Of a stretch of 64,000 nt of DNA, positions 20,434-31,600 are shown piece by piece. How positions within the stretch are numbered: position 1 is the stretch's first letter; every line of letters starts with the position of its first letter. The DNA is from Verrucomicrobiia bacterium (GTDB lineage Bacteria; Verrucomicrobiota; Verrucomicrobiia; Palsa-1439): positions 83,804 through 147,803 of the forward strand of contig JAJVHY010000024.1 of assembly GCA_022072455.1 (NCBI GenBank), written 5' to 3'. The translations under genes and the position numbers were made by a program. The notes below the pieces were generated by a model that was not told the DNA's origin, made no database searches, and saw only the letters and a list, made by a program, of their open reading frames with translations.

Positions 20434-20822
20434 TCGACCTCGATCTGCCGGGTGGTGTCGTCCACGACGGTAAGACGAATGTGCTTGGTGTGGGCCGGCA
20501 GGAGTGCGGCGCACCGGTCAGCCCATTCGATGACGGTGATCCACGGGGCGTCGAGATAATCTTCGAGGCCGATACCGGCGGCGGAGTCCAGACGGTAGAG
20601 GTCGACGTGCGCCAGCGGCGGGTATTCGTGGATGAGGGTGAAGGTGGGGCTGGTGACGGCTTGGGTGATGCCGAGGCCGGCGGCGATGCCTTTGACGAGA
20701 CAGGTTTTGCCGGCCCCGAGGTCGCCGCTGAGGGCGAGGACGTCACCAGGCTTCAACGTGGCGGCGAGTTGCCGGCCGAACTGGAGGGTGTCAGCGGCGC
20801 TGTGCGAAATGATCGTAGCCAT
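20430..20822 (-). CDS. tsaE: tRNA threonylcarbamoyladenosine biosynthesis ATPase TsaE
   Basis: LKPGDVLALSGDLGAGKTCLVKGIAAGLG, VTSPTFTLIHEY, HVDLYRLD. Confidence 0.93.
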   Translation of the reverse strand: MATIISHSAADTLQFGRQLAATLKPGDVLALSGDLGAGKTCLVKGIAAGLGITQAVTSPTFTLIHEYPPLAHVDLYRLDSAAGIGLEDYLDAPWITVIEWADRCAALLPAHTKHIRLTVVDDTTRQIEVE

Positions 20823-21618
20823 GGGCTTCGAGTGGTTGACCGTCGAGGAGGACGACCGGTTTTTTGATGACGCGGCCGATCTCGGAATATTTTTTGCGGA
20901 GCTTACCGGCGTGGCGGGGCGCGACGGTGAAAAGGAGTTCGAAGTCTTCGCCATCGGTCAACGCGCCCGGCAATTTCCCCGGAATTTTGGCGGAGTCGAT
21001 GGCGAAGCCGACATGGCTGGATTCGACGAGCCGGTAGAGGTCGCTGGCAAGACCGTCGCTGATGTCCATCATCGCATGGGCGTACCGGGCGAGTTGCCGG
21101 CCTTCGCGGAGGCGCGGGGTGAAGGTGAGGTGTTTGCCGGAAGCGAATGAGCCACCGAGTTTGCCGGTCACAAAGACGATGTCGCCGGGTTTGGCGCCGG
21201 AACGGCGGACGGGTTTGGCGGCGTGGCCGAGGAGGGTGACGACGACGAATTGTTCGCGCCGGGTGTGGGCGGTGTCGCCGCCGACGATTTCACAGCCGAA
21301 CTTTTTCGCGGCGGCATGGAGGCCGGTATAGAGTTGGCGAACCCAGCGGACTGGAGTAGCCGGGCGGAGGCCGAGGCTGACGACGGCGTAGCGCGGGGTG
21401 CCGCCCATGGCGGCGATGTCGCTGAGGTTGCGGGCCATGGCTTTCCAGCCGACTTGCCGGGCCGGGGTGGTGGGGAGAAAATGGATGCCTTCGATGACCG
21501 GGTCGCAGGTGAGGAGGAGGCCGCCCGGCAGGACGGCGCAATCGTCGCCGGCCAGGGGGATTTTTTCCTGGAGTTGCCGGATGAGGCCGAATTCGCCAAT
21601 GGCCTGGATCGTTTTCAT
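20791..21618 (-). CDS. thiL: Thiamine-monophosphate kinase
   Basis: MKTIQAIGEFGLIRQL, LAGDDCAVLPGG, VGWKAMARNLSDIAAMGGTPRYAVVSLGL, GDTAHTRREQ, MDISDGLASDLYRL. Confidence 0.92.
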   Translation of the reverse strand: MKTIQAIGEFGLIRQLQEKIPLAGDDCAVLPGGLLLTCDPVIEGIHFLPTTPARQVGWKAMARNLSDIAAMGGTPRYAVVSLGLRPATPVRWVRQLYTGLHAAAKKFGCEIVGGDTAHTRREQFVVVTLLGHAAKPVRRSGAKPGDIVFVTGKLGGSFASGKHLTFTPRLREGRQLARYAHAMMDISDGLASDLYRLVESSHVGFAIDSAKIPGKLPGALTDGEDFELLFTVAPRHAGKLRKKYSEIGRVIKKPVVLLDGQPLEAHGYDHFAQRR

Positions 21619-22472
21619 GGGTGGGCGCGTTGGTGGAAGATTTGGGCGAGCATGACGGAATTGAAGACGGCATGCATGGTAATCGGCGCGAGGAGTGAGC
21701 CGGTGAGTTCGTAGGCGAAGGTCAGTCCAATGGCGAGGACGAAGAGCGGAAGGAAGGCGGGGGCGTGGAAGTGGGTGAGGGCGAAGGCAAGCGAAACGAG
21801 CAGGAGCGCGGGGAGGGTGCCAAGGCGTTGTTTCAAGGCCGGGTAGGCGAAACCGCGAAAGAGGAATTCTTCGAAGATTGGGGCAAGGACAATGGCAAAC
21901 AGGACGAGCAGGATGAGCAGGGGTTGGGAGTCGGTGTTGAGGATAAATTCGACAATCGGTTGTTGGCTCGGTTCGAGGCGGAAAAGCCGGTAGACGGCAT
22001 TGGTGAGGAAGATGATGACGCCGACCGGCGGGAAGATCGCGAGGGCAAAAGCGGCGCCCCAAGCGACGGCTTTTCGGGCCGGGATTTTGTCGAAGCCGAG
22101 GGCCGGCCGCAGGGAGATTTGGCGGCGGCGAAAGTAGGTGTCGAAGCCGGCCAGCAGGGCAAGGCGGAGGATGAATTCGATGGGAATGATGAGCGGGGTG
22201 AGAGCGGCGATGTCGACTTGCCGGCGGATGGCGAGGGCGGTGTAGAAGGCGTTGCTGAAGAGGAAGAGGCCGGCGAAGGCGGCGATGCTGTAGCCGAGTT
22301 GGCGCATTCCCCACGGTTTGTCGTCCACGAGAAAGCGGGGGGCGGGCAGGAATCGGGCAATGATCAAGGCGTCACAGGCCAGGCCGAGCACGATCAGGAC
22401 TGCCCCGGCCAGCAGCACGGGGTTGAGATCCAAGCTGGCGGTCGTGGTTGAAAGAATGAGTAGGCCGAACAT
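21615..22472 (-). CDS. CPBP family intramembrane metalloprotease
   Basis: LAPIFEEFLFRGFAYPAL (EExxxR) and FALTHFHAPAFLPLFVLAIGLTFAYELTGSLLAPITMHAVFN. Confidence 0.88.
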   Translation of the reverse strand: MFGLLILSTTTASLDLNPVLLAGAVLIVLGLACDALIIARFLPAPRFLVDDKPWGMRQLGYSIAAFAGLFLFSNAFYTALAIRRQVDIAALTPLIIPIEFILRLALLAGFDTYFRRRQISLRPALGFDKIPARKAVAWGAAFALAIFPPVGVIIFLTNAVYRLFRLEPSQQPIVEFILNTDSQPLLILLVLFAIVLAPIFEEFLFRGFAYPALKQRLGTLPALLLVSLAFALTHFHAPAFLPLFVLAIGLTFAYELTGSLLAPITMHAVFNSVMLAQIFHQRAHP

Positions 22473-22587
22473 TGGGAGTGTCAAATGACGGTGCGACTTT
22501 ATGGATGCTGGGAGGGATTGCAACCTCTTTGACACACGGAACCCGTTCGGCTAGTATCAGCGGCGGTAATTAAATGGAGAATATTTG

Positions 22588-23619
22588 ATGAAACTTCAGG
22601 TGTTCGCAGTTCTGGCGGCGGTGGGAATTTTGGCGGTGAATTGTCCGGCCGACGAGGCGGCCAAGGGCGTCCCGAAGATTGCGTTTGATAGACTGGTTTA
22701 CGATTTCGGCAAGACCTCGCTGGTGACGAAGTTGGAGGGCGTCTTTATCATTTCCAATGCCGGCGACGCGCCGTTGGAGAAACTCCAGGTGAAAGTCAGT
22801 TGCGGCTGCACTAGCGCGCCGTTGAAGACGGACAAGCTCGCGCCAGGCGAGAAAACCGAGTTGGCATTCACGCTCAGCGTCAACGCCATGATGCGCGGGG
22901 TGATGGCCAAGCATATTACCGTCACATCCAATGACCCGCAGCAACCCAGTGTCAACCTGACGTTGAAGGCCGAGGTGGTGCCGGTTTACGAATACAATCC
23001 GCAAGTGGTGAACCTCAGCGATCTGCGCGGCGGATCGACCACCAACGTCGCGGTAACAGTCAAACGGACCGACGGGAAGCCGGTCGGCTTGACGAAAGCG
23101 GAGGGGGCCACGCCGCAGGTTCGGGCGAGTTTGGCGCCCAGTGAAGGTGCTGCCGAGAGCGCCACGATCCAGATTGAAGTGGCGGGCGAAGGCAGCCCGC
23201 GGCGGTTCAATGATTCGGTTCGCGTATTCGGCGAGAATGCGACGCAGCCGTTGTTCGTTATTCCGGTCACGGGCCGGATTGTGGGCGATCTGGCGTTGTC
23301 GCAGGAAATGTTGTTCTGGGGCGTGGCGGATCGTGATAACTGGCCGGGGCCGCGCGGTGAAATCGCGACCACGCGCAAGATCGCCGTTTCTTCATCCGTT
23401 GCCGAACCACAATTGGAGTTGTCGCATCTCACCAGTTCGGTGCCGGAGTTAAAAGTCGAGTTGCGGCCGGTGACCGCAGGCAAAGCGTATGAATTGATCG
23501 CGGTGCTGGACAAACTTCCGAAGGAATCCACGAGCGGCACGATCAAATTCGACACGAATCTCAAGTCCCAACCCACGGTCGAGATCAAAGTCACCATCAA
23601 CATTCTCAAACGCGGTTGA
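22588..23619 (+). CDS. DUF1573-domain secreted protein
   Basis: FDFGKT-like FDRLVYDFGKTSLVTKLEGVFIISNAGDAPLEKLQVKVSCGCTSAPL. Confidence 0.75.
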   Translation: MKLQVFAVLAAVGILAVNCPADEAAKGVPKIAFDRLVYDFGKTSLVTKLEGVFIISNAGDAPLEKLQVKVSCGCTSAPLKTDKLAPGEKTELAFTLSVNAMMRGVMAKHITVTSNDPQQPSVNLTLKAEVVPVYEYNPQVVNLSDLRGGSTTNVAVTVKRTDGKPVGLTKAEGATPQVRASLAPSEGAAESATIQIEVAGEGSPRRFNDSVRVFGENATQPLFVIPVTGRIVGDLALSQEMLFWGVADRDNWPGPRGEIATTRKIAVSSSVAEPQLELSHLTSSVPELKVELRPVTAGKAYELIAVLDKLPKESTSGTIKFDTNLKSQPTVEIKVTINILKRG

Positions 23620-24083
23620 TGTGGCGCATGGTGCAACGGGCGGTGGTGCTGACCCTTGCCGGCGCGGTGTTGGGGTTGGTTGCCAATGCGGTATCGCCCC
23701 GCGGAATTCCCTACCGGACGCCGCCGAAGGTTGTCGCCCCGCCCGGTGATTACATTCCGTTCGCGGAAGCCCGGCAACTCTGGGAAGAGGGCGTCGCCGT
23801 TTTTTTGGATGCCCGGTCTCACGCCGACTACATGGCCGGCCACATTGCGAATGCGTTCTCACTCCCGACCGACGAATTTGAGGCCCGGTATCCCGAGGTG
23901 GCCGGCATGTTGGCGCCGGATTCGCCGATCGTCGCCTATTGCGATGGCGCTGATTGTGATCTGAGTCATCATCTTGCCAAACGCCTGCGCGACCTCGGTT
24001 TTCGCGACGTACGGATCCTGAAGAACGGGTGGACCGAATGGCGCAAGGCGGCGTTGGCGACCAGTACCGGAGCGCAGCCATGA
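23616..24083 (+). CDS. Rhodanese-domain membrane-anchored protein
   Basis: VFLDARSHADYMAGHIANAFSLP and IVAYCDGADCDLSHHLAKRL active-site Cys. Confidence 0.82.
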   Translation: MMWRMVQRAVVLTLAGAVLGLVANAVSPRGIPYRTPPKVVAPPGDYIPFAEARQLWEEGVAVFLDARSHADYMAGHIANAFSLPTDEFEARYPEVAGMLAPDSPIVAYCDGADCDLSHHLAKRLRDLGFRDVRILKNGWTEWRKAALATSTGAQP

Positions 24084-24484
24084 AGTGGCTCAATCTGGTT
24101 CTGCGTTGGTTGTTGGGTGGTTTTTTTGTGTACGCCGGCGTGGCGAAGATCATCGACCCGGCCGGCTTCGCCAAGAACATCGCAAACTACCAGATGTTGC
24201 CGCACGACTATGTCAATCTGCTGGCGATCACCTTGCCGTGGATCGAGGTGGTGCCGGGATTGTTGCTCATGGCCGGGATTTGGCGCCGACCGAGTGCGTT
24301 GGCGATTGCCGGGATGTTGGTGGTATTCATCATCGCGATTGGCTCCGCGCTATCACGCGGCTTAAATATCAACTGCGGCTGTACCGGCACCGTCGGCGGG
24401 GCCACGATTGGCCTGACCAAAATTGCCGAAAACATCGGCTGGTTCGCCATGGCCATCTGGTTAATCTGGAAGGAGCGGGATTAG
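24080..24484 (+). CDS. DoxX/MauE-family membrane protein
   Basis: LRWLLGGFFVYAGVAKIIDPAGFAKNIANYQMLP, four predicted TM helices; ATGA overlap with rhodanese gene. Confidence 0.8.
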   Translation: MKWLNLVLRWLLGGFFVYAGVAKIIDPAGFAKNIANYQMLPHDYVNLLAITLPWIEVVPGLLLMAGIWRRPSALAIAGMLVVFIIAIGSALSRGLNINCGCTGTVGGATIGLTKIAENIGWFAMAIWLIWKERD

Positions 24485-24485
24485 A

Positions 24486-24866
24486 ATGAATAAATCAATC
24501 GTAGTTACTCCCAATGCGCCGCAAGCCATTGGGCCGTATTCGCAAGCCGTGTGGGTGAGCGATCTGCTGTTTTGTTCGGGTCAGATACCGCTCGATCCCG
24601 CGACGGGCGGGCTGGTAACCGGCGGCATCGTGGAACAAACCCAACGTGTCCTCGAAAACATCCAGGCGCTGTTGAATTCGCAGGGGCTACAATTTGCGAA
24701 CGTGATTAAGACTACCGTCTTTCTCAGCGACATGGCGCACTTCGCGGCGATGAACGAAGTCTACAGCAAGTATTTCACGCGCGACTACCCGGCGCGTTCG
24801 ACGGTGCAAGTTGCCCGGTTGCCGAAGGATGCGCTTGTGGAAATTGAGGTCCTCGCGGCCCGGTAG
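24486..24866 (+). CDS. RidA family enamine/imine deaminase
   Basis: APQAIGPYSQAVWVSDLLFCSGQIPLDPATG; YPARSTVQVARLPKDALVEIEVLA. Confidence 0.93.
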   Translation: MNKSIVVTPNAPQAIGPYSQAVWVSDLLFCSGQIPLDPATGGLVTGGIVEQTQRVLENIQALLNSQGLQFANVIKTTVFLSDMAHFAAMNEVYSKYFTRDYPARSTVQVARLPKDALVEIEVLAAR

Positions 24867-24916
24867 TCTTTCGCTTGCTGGGGGAGCGGGCGGTGTGTTA
24901 GCGTCCGCGGCATTCT

Positions 24917-27097
24917 ATGTGGTGTTGGGGGAAATTTCTAGGGCCGGTCCTGCTCGTTTTGTCATTGCTGCCGGCACACGCGGCGGAGAAAAACGAGCCG
25001 GCCATCATTGATGCGCGCGAACTGAACTTCGACAAGCCGCGCAATCTGGCGTTTGGCAAAGGCGAGGTGCTCATTCGCTATCAGGATGCAACGTTGCGGG
25101 CCGATGAAGTCAAATTCAACACGCTGACCAAGGAAGCTTGGGCCACCGGCAATGTGCGGCTGAATCGCGGCGGCCAGGAATGGGTCACTCCCAGCGCTTA
25201 TTACCATTTTGAGACGCGGCAACTGAAGGCTGACGAAATCGGTGGCTTCTTCGAGCCGGTCTACCTCCACGCCGAAGACTTGGCGCAAGTCGCCAGCAAC
25301 CAATACTCCGTGGCCCGCGCGACGATTTCGACGTGCGACTACCCCGAGCCGCACTACCGGGTGCAGGCGACACACGCGGAAATCTATCCCCAAGACCGGG
25401 TGGTGCTCTTCAACTGCACACTCTGGCTCGGGCGCGTGCCGGTGTTTTGGCTGCCCGTCATGTCGTGGTCACTAGCCGGCGACCCGCAACTGTTTTCGCT
25501 TAACGTCGGCCATAGTTCGCGGTGGGGATACTATGGACTGCTGACCACGCACTGGCAGTTGAATCCAAATTTCAAACTCGACGTGCACCTTGACGAACGG
25601 TCGGGGCGCGGATTCGGAACGGGGGCCGATTTGATCTACGAGTTTGACCAGAGCACGACCGGCCTGGTGCGCGGATACTACGCCAACGACGCCCGCCCGC
25701 GTGACAGTGAAGACCGCGCGGCCGGGGTCTCGCGTCCCACGCACCGGTATCTCGGCGAGTGGCAGCACAAACAGTTTTTCACCCCTGATCTCAGTCTGAC
25801 GATTGACCTTCACCGGCAAGGGGACACGGATGTCTACGCCGATTTCTTCAGCACGGAGTTTCATCGCAACGTCGAACCCGGTTCGGTCGCGGACCTGACG
25901 CGGCGCGGGCAGAATTACACACTGTCGTTGCAGGTGCGGCCGCAGTTCAACGATTTCTTTGCCGAGGTCGAGCGCTTGCCGGAGGCCAAATGGACGGTCA
26001 ATCGCGTCCGGGTCGGCAGCACACCGGTCTTTTACGAGGGCGAAACCAGTGCCGGTTATTACAGCAACGAACGCGGGAGTACCGGCGATCCACTGTTTAC
26101 GGGCAGCACGGTACGGTTCGACTCGGCTCAGCAACTCGTCGTCCCACACACGTTGTTTGGCTGGTGGGCGCTCGTGCCGCGCGCGGGCGGCCGGTACACC
26201 TATTACACACGCGCGCCGAGCACGGCGGCTGACACTCAGGAAGTGCGCCGGGTGCTTGGCAATCTTGGGGTCGAAACTTCCTTCAAGCTGTCGCGGACAT
26301 GGACGGAATACAAAAACCAGCGCTGGGGGATTGACGGTCTGCGCCATATCATCCAGCCGTTTGCGGATTATTCGTGGGTGCCGACACCGAATGTGACCAG
26401 CGCTGAGTTGTTCCAGTTTGACACGATCCGGTCAATCACACTGACGAATGGCGAGACGTTCCCGGTCACTCGGTATGTGCCATTGGAGAATCCGGGGTTT
26501 ACCGCGCTGGATGCGATTGACCGCGAAAACACCGTGCGATTTGGCCTCCGGCAAAAGCTCCAGACCCGGCGTGCCGGTCAACCGTGGGATTTGCTCGAAG
26601 TGACCGCGTGGACGGATTTTCACATTGAACAGGATGCCGGCCAAACCGACTTCGCTAATCTCTTCGGGAACATTGCGGCGCGCCCGACAGATTGGCTGAC
26701 CGTCAACACCTTCAGCCGGTATGATTTTCACACTGGTCTGCTGCGCGAACTCAATTCGGAGGCGCGCATCAGTCGCGATGACCGCTGGGCGGTTGGGTTG
26801 GGGACGCGGTATTTGCGGGACGACAGCAATCTGATCGCTGTTAGTCTGACTGGCCGACTGACGCCCCGCTGGGTGGCGCGGGTTTATCAACGCTTTGACA
26901 TGGAAGACGGCCAATGGGAGGAACAAGATTATCAGTTGCGGCAGGAGTTGCATGACTGGTACATCAACTATGGTTTCCGGTATCGCAGTCAGCGCACCCG
27001 ACAGGACGAGAAGGCGATTTATTTCTCCGTGACTCTGAAGGCGTTTCCGGGAACCCAGTTGGGTATCAATCGAGTGGACCTCGGAACGGGAGATTAA
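24917..27097 (+). CDS. lptD: LPS-assembly protein LptD
   Basis: Signal peptide, OstA-like N-terminal domain (ARELNFDKPRNLAFGKGEVLIRYQDATLRADEVKFN), beta-barrel tail. Confidence 0.85.
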   Translation: MWCWGKFLGPVLLVLSLLPAHAAEKNEPAIIDARELNFDKPRNLAFGKGEVLIRYQDATLRADEVKFNTLTKEAWATGNVRLNRGGQEWVTPSAYYHFETRQLKADEIGGFFEPVYLHAEDLAQVASNQYSVARATISTCDYPEPHYRVQATHAEIYPQDRVVLFNCTLWLGRVPVFWLPVMSWSLAGDPQLFSLNVGHSSRWGYYGLLTTHWQLNPNFKLDVHLDERSGRGFGTGADLIYEFDQSTTGLVRGYYANDARPRDSEDRAAGVSRPTHRYLGEWQHKQFFTPDLSLTIDLHRQGDTDVYADFFSTEFHRNVEPGSVADLTRRGQNYTLSLQVRPQFNDFFAEVERLPEAKWTVNRVRVGSTPVFYEGETSAGYYSNERGSTGDPLFTGSTVRFDSAQQLVVPHTLFGWWALVPRAGGRYTYYTRAPSTAADTQEVRRVLGNLGVETSFKLSRTWTEYKNQRWGIDGLRHIIQPFADYSWVPTPNVTSAELFQFDTIRSITLTNGETFPVTRYVPLENPGFTALDAIDRENTVRFGLRQKLQTRRAGQPWDLLEVTAWTDFHIEQDAGQTDFANLFGNIAARPTDWLTVNTFSRYDFHTGLLRELNSEARISRDDRWAVGLGTRYLRDDSNLIAVSLTGRLTPRWVARVYQRFDMEDGQWEEQDYQLRQELHDWYINYGFRYRSQRTRQDEKAIYFSVTLKAFPGTQLGINRVDLGTGD

Positions 27098-28417
27098 ATG
27101 GTCAAGATCAGCATCGTCGGAACAGGATATGTGGGACTGGTCACAGGCGCGTGCTTCGCGGAAGTCGGCCACCAAGTCGTCTGTGTGGACAATGATCAGA
27201 AGAAAGTCGCCTTCCTCCAAGGCGGCGGCATCCCCATTTACGAACCCGGTCTCGAAGAGTTGGTGAAACGGAATGTGACGGCGGGCCGGCTTCGGTTCAC
27301 CGACCAAATTGCGGATGGCGTGGCCCATGCGGAGGTTGTCTTCATTGCGGTGCCGACACCGCCAAAGTCCGACGGCTCGGTGGACATGACCTATGTGGAG
27401 CGGGTCGCCCGCGAGATTGCCGGCGCGATGACCGAGTACAAAATCGTCGTGGATAAATCCACTGTCCCCGTCAAAACTGGTGAGCGCGTCGCGCAAACCA
27501 TCAAACGCTACAATAAAAACAAATGCGAAGTGGATGTTGTCAGCAACCCCGAGTTTCTCCGGGAAGGCTGCGCCGTGGCCGACCTGATGCAGCCTGACCG
27601 GGTTGTAATTGGCGTGGGGGGTGACCGGCCGGTGGCCAAACTGAAAGCAATCTACGAACCTTTTCACGCGCCGATCATCGTCACCGACATCAACTCCGCG
27701 GAATTGATCAAGCATGCGTGCAATTCCTTTCTGGCGCTGAAAATATCGTATGCCAATGCGCTCTCTGTCATCTGTGAAGCCAGCGGGGCCAACATCGCCG
27801 ACGTGGTTCATGGCATGGGGTTGGACAAGCGGATTGGCCGGGCATTCCTTAATGCCGGCTTGGGCTATGGCGGCTCCTGTTTTCCGAAGGACATCAGTGC
27901 GTTCATCCATATTACCCAGGAACTTGGCTATGATTTCCGCTTACTCAGGGAGGTTGAGAGCATCAACCGCGACCAAGCCGAGCGCTTTCTCAAGAAGATT
28001 CACGACACACTCTGGATCGTGAAAGACAAAACCCTCGGCGTCCTCGGCTTGGCGTTCAAACCGAACACCGACGATATGCGGCTCGCTCCGTCGCTCAACA
28101 TCATCCGTCCGTTGCTCAAAGAAGGCGCGAAAATTAAGGCGTTCGATCCGCAAGCGATGGAGAAGGCCAAGGAGTTCCTGCCGGACATCGAATATTGCCA
28201 GGATGCCTACGAAGCGGCGCGCAATGTGGACGGACTGATCATCTGCACCGAATGGGATGAGTTCCGGACTCTCGACCTTGAAAAACTCAAAAACGTCATG
28301 GGGCATCCGACAATTTTCGATGGGCGCAATCTATACGACCCTAAACTGATGAACGACTTGGGCTTCACCTACCTCAGCATTGGTCGGCGATTGTCTCCTG
28401 CGGGACAGTCCGGCTGA
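27098..28417 (+). CDS. ugd: UDP-glucose 6-dehydrogenase
   Basis: MVKISIVGTGYVGLVTGACFAEVGHQV, STVPVKTG, NPEFLREG, GLGYGGSCFPKDI, FKPNTDDMR. Confidence 0.95.
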   Translation: MVKISIVGTGYVGLVTGACFAEVGHQVVCVDNDQKKVAFLQGGGIPIYEPGLEELVKRNVTAGRLRFTDQIADGVAHAEVVFIAVPTPPKSDGSVDMTYVERVAREIAGAMTEYKIVVDKSTVPVKTGERVAQTIKRYNKNKCEVDVVSNPEFLREGCAVADLMQPDRVVIGVGGDRPVAKLKAIYEPFHAPIIVTDINSAELIKHACNSFLALKISYANALSVICEASGANIADVVHGMGLDKRIGRAFLNAGLGYGGSCFPKDISAFIHITQELGYDFRLLREVESINRDQAERFLKKIHDTLWIVKDKTLGVLGLAFKPNTDDMRLAPSLNIIRPLLKEGAKIKAFDPQAMEKAKEFLPDIEYCQDAYEAARNVDGLIICTEWDEFRTLDLEKLKNVMGHPTIFDGRNLYDPKLMNDLGFTYLSIGRRLSPAGQSG

Positions 28418-28570
28418 GCCAGTTTGGATAGCGGGACGCTCTGGTCAATTGCTCCGGCCTGAATTTGGCTCGCGGAGACAGGCAGTTCTTCATTGCCGCT
28501 GGACGGGGGCATTGGTATAGTCCGCCCCCAGAATAGAGTCGTTCATCTGAAATAGTCACATGTGGTGAGC

Positions 28571-28644
28571 GCGGGCGTAGCATAGTGGTAATGCGCCAGC
28601 CTTCCAAGCTGGTGAGGAGGGTTCGATTCCCTTCGCCCGCTCCA
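28571..28644 (+). tRNA. tRNA-Gly (UCC)
   Basis: GCGGGCG/CGCCCGC acceptor, CTTCCAA anticodon loop, GGTTCGATTCC T-arm, encoded CCA. Confidence 0.95.
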
Positions 28645-28678
28645 TTTTTTCGGGGTTGTAAGTCAACGGTGTGGGGGA

Positions 28679-31600
28679 TTGCGCGTGGAAACAAAAATAC
28701 ATCATAGACCATGGAACTTTTTCGTGTTGGCTTTGACACTCGCCACCACAGGACTGGCCGCGGATTTCAGCTGGACGAATACCGTTGCATCTGGCACCGC
28801 CAATTTCTGGACGAATAGCGCCAATTGGTTGCCCACAGCCAATTATCCTGGCCAGACATCAGTTGATAATGTCTACCTGACGAACAGCACGGCGGCCGGC
28901 ACCTCCTATACCAATATTTTAGATGCCGGGTTGGGGTTTACGATAGGGTCACTCGAAATTGCCAATAGCGGTGGCGGTTCCGCGTGGCTGGTGGTTACGA
29001 ACATGAACTTGACGAATTCCACACTGCTGGCCATCAGGACTGGTGGGCGGTTGCGGATTGATGCCGGTGGCGTTGTCACGGGAATTGCCGCTACGCTCAA
29101 TCGGGAAGCAGGACAAGTGTTTGTCAACGGCGGGACCTGGCACAGTGGCGGCACCGAAACTGTTGTCGGGAACGGCGCCTCGAATAATTTGGTTCAAGTT
29201 TACAACGGAGGAATGTGGAATTTAGCAGCGCAAAACTTGAGCATCGGCAGCGGGGCGGCGACGGGGAATGTGCTGCTGATTAGCGGGGGACAGGTCAGCA
29301 ACGTGGGCATCCTCAACGTTGCCGGCAACGCGACAGGGCGGAATACGTTGACACTCACGAATGGCGGCGGATTGGCGGTGCGGAGTCTGCTGGTCACAAA
29401 CAATGTCTATGGTGGCGCAACCAACTCGATCTTCAACTTTGCCGGAGGCACAATCCTCACCACTTCCAACGCCGCCAACCAAGTGGCGTCGCACCTCGTC
29501 ATCACCTCCAATCAGGTATTCGGGATCAACGGCACCTGGAACATGCTCGGCGGCACCAACCTCATCACCTCCACGCTCACTACCAACGGAAACGTTCTGA
29601 ATAGCGCGAATAACTTCCGTGGGTATGTCAATATCGGGAATAATTCCTCGTACGCTACGGTGAATGTCCAGAATGCGGTCTGGGATTTATTGGGGCCGAC
29701 AAACTGGGTCTCGGTTTTGAATGTCGGGACTTTTACCACCGCAGGCGGGACGACCGGTAATGTCCTGACCATCACCGACGGTGGCCAGGTTCTTGCCCCG
29801 ATGTTCCAGATCAGTCGTTTGGGCGACCGCGGGCTGAGTAATAAGATCGTCGTGGCCGGCCCTGGATCGGTACTTAGCAATACCGCAAGTATCTCCTCCA
29901 TGATTGGTGGCGCAGGAATGGGTAATCAATTGATCGTGACCAATGGTGGCACGGTCTACACCGCCAACTTCATTATTGGGAGCGGAACCACCGCGAGTAA
30001 CAATCATGTGCTGGTTAGTGACGTCGGTTCGGCGTGGTACAATACGGTCAACAACGGCAGTTCCATTGGTAGTTCAGGTGTTGGCAATCAGTTGGTCATC
30101 AGTAATGGCGGTTTGGTTACCCTCTTCGGCGGTTCCGGCCTGTTGAACATTGGGAACCTGGCAGGGGCCACCAGCAACTCACTGGTGGTCACGGGCAACG
30201 GTTCCACGTTTTCCAACACCTCCCGGATCCAAGTTGGCAACAATGGCGCCGGTAACTTCATGATCATTCGTGATGGCGCGACAGTGATGTCCGGCAACAC
30301 TTTCATCGGGGCCAATGCACTTGCCACCAATAACATGGTGCTGGTGACCGGCCCGGGCTCCAAGTGGAATATTGCGGGCGCCGCAACCGTTTCCGCTGTC
30401 GGCAGTTTTTCCACCGGCAACTCCCTGATCATTGAGACGGGAGGGAGCATTTCCAACCAGGGAACTTTCAGTATCGGAAGCCAAACCGGCGCGCAGAACA
30501 ATTCGCTGACAATTTCCAACGGTGGGGCGTTGATCACCGTAGGGTTGCTGACGGTTGGAAACACCACCAATGCCAGTGGCAACCGCTACAATGTCGGTGG
30601 CTTGGGGGCATTGAGCTACGCCACCAATGGGTTGATCAGAGTCGGCAACGATGGGGGTGGCTTCAACACAATGACCGTCACGAATGCTAACGCACAGGGC
30701 GCCAGTCTGCTGCTGGGCAATGGCTCGTCCAATAACACCGTCCAAATCCTCTCGCGCGGCCAATTAGCCGTGGCGGGAAGTGTTACCGTCGGATCCGGTG
30801 CGGCCACGGGAAATGTCTTGTTGGTTACCGGCGGCGGCGTACTTGAAGCGAATAGCCTCACGACTGGCGACGGCAGCGGCAACCTCCTCAGCAATTACGC
30901 CGGCATCTTTCAGTTTACGACGGCAACTCCCTTCATCACCAACAACGGTGCCGGCGGCGCCATCAGCATCCACGCTGGCACGATTTCCTTCCGTGCCATC
31001 ACCAATGCCAATGTCTGGGGCAGTCAGGGCGGTTCGACGGCCAACTCGTTGACCAACATCACGTATGTCGGTGAAAACGCTTTCCGGCTGAATGCCGCCT
31101 CAAACACCACCGCCGCCGCCTTCTCGCAAACGTACACCTTCCAAGCCGGCAGCAGCAGCAACTTTACCCGGCTGGAAATGATCAACGGCCGGACTGCTTA
31201 CCGGAATGGGAACGTTACCATTGGCGCGACCGGCGCATTTCTCGCCAGCAACACCTTCGCAACTGTAACCGGCACATTTACAAATCAGGGCTTGGCCGAC
31301 ATTGTTCAGGCGACAGTCGAATTTCAGAGCGCATTGGTCGTGGCGGGAACATTGAGTTTGACTGATGGCTACGTGATTGGCGGCGGTTCCAAAACGATTG
31401 CCGGCACCTTGCGTGGTTCTGGGAGCGTGGTCGGTGATGCAACTGTGACCGGGACAATCGCGCCAGGATTAAGTCTGGGAACACTCGTCTTTAGCAACAA
31501 TCTCACGTTAAGCGGAACCTACGCCGCGGAACTCGACGGCACGGGAACCGGTAACGCTGATCGGTTGATCGTGCACGACCTGCTGACACTGACTGGGGCG

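Noticed and set aside
21619-22314. N-terminal extension of the thiL ORF
   Set aside because: Proline/Arg-rich translation out of frame with the CPBP protease; real thiL start is the Met at 21618
26432-27910. 492-aa minus-strand ORF across lptD and ugd
   Set aside because: Antisense to two clear conserved genes; composition typical of shadow ORFs
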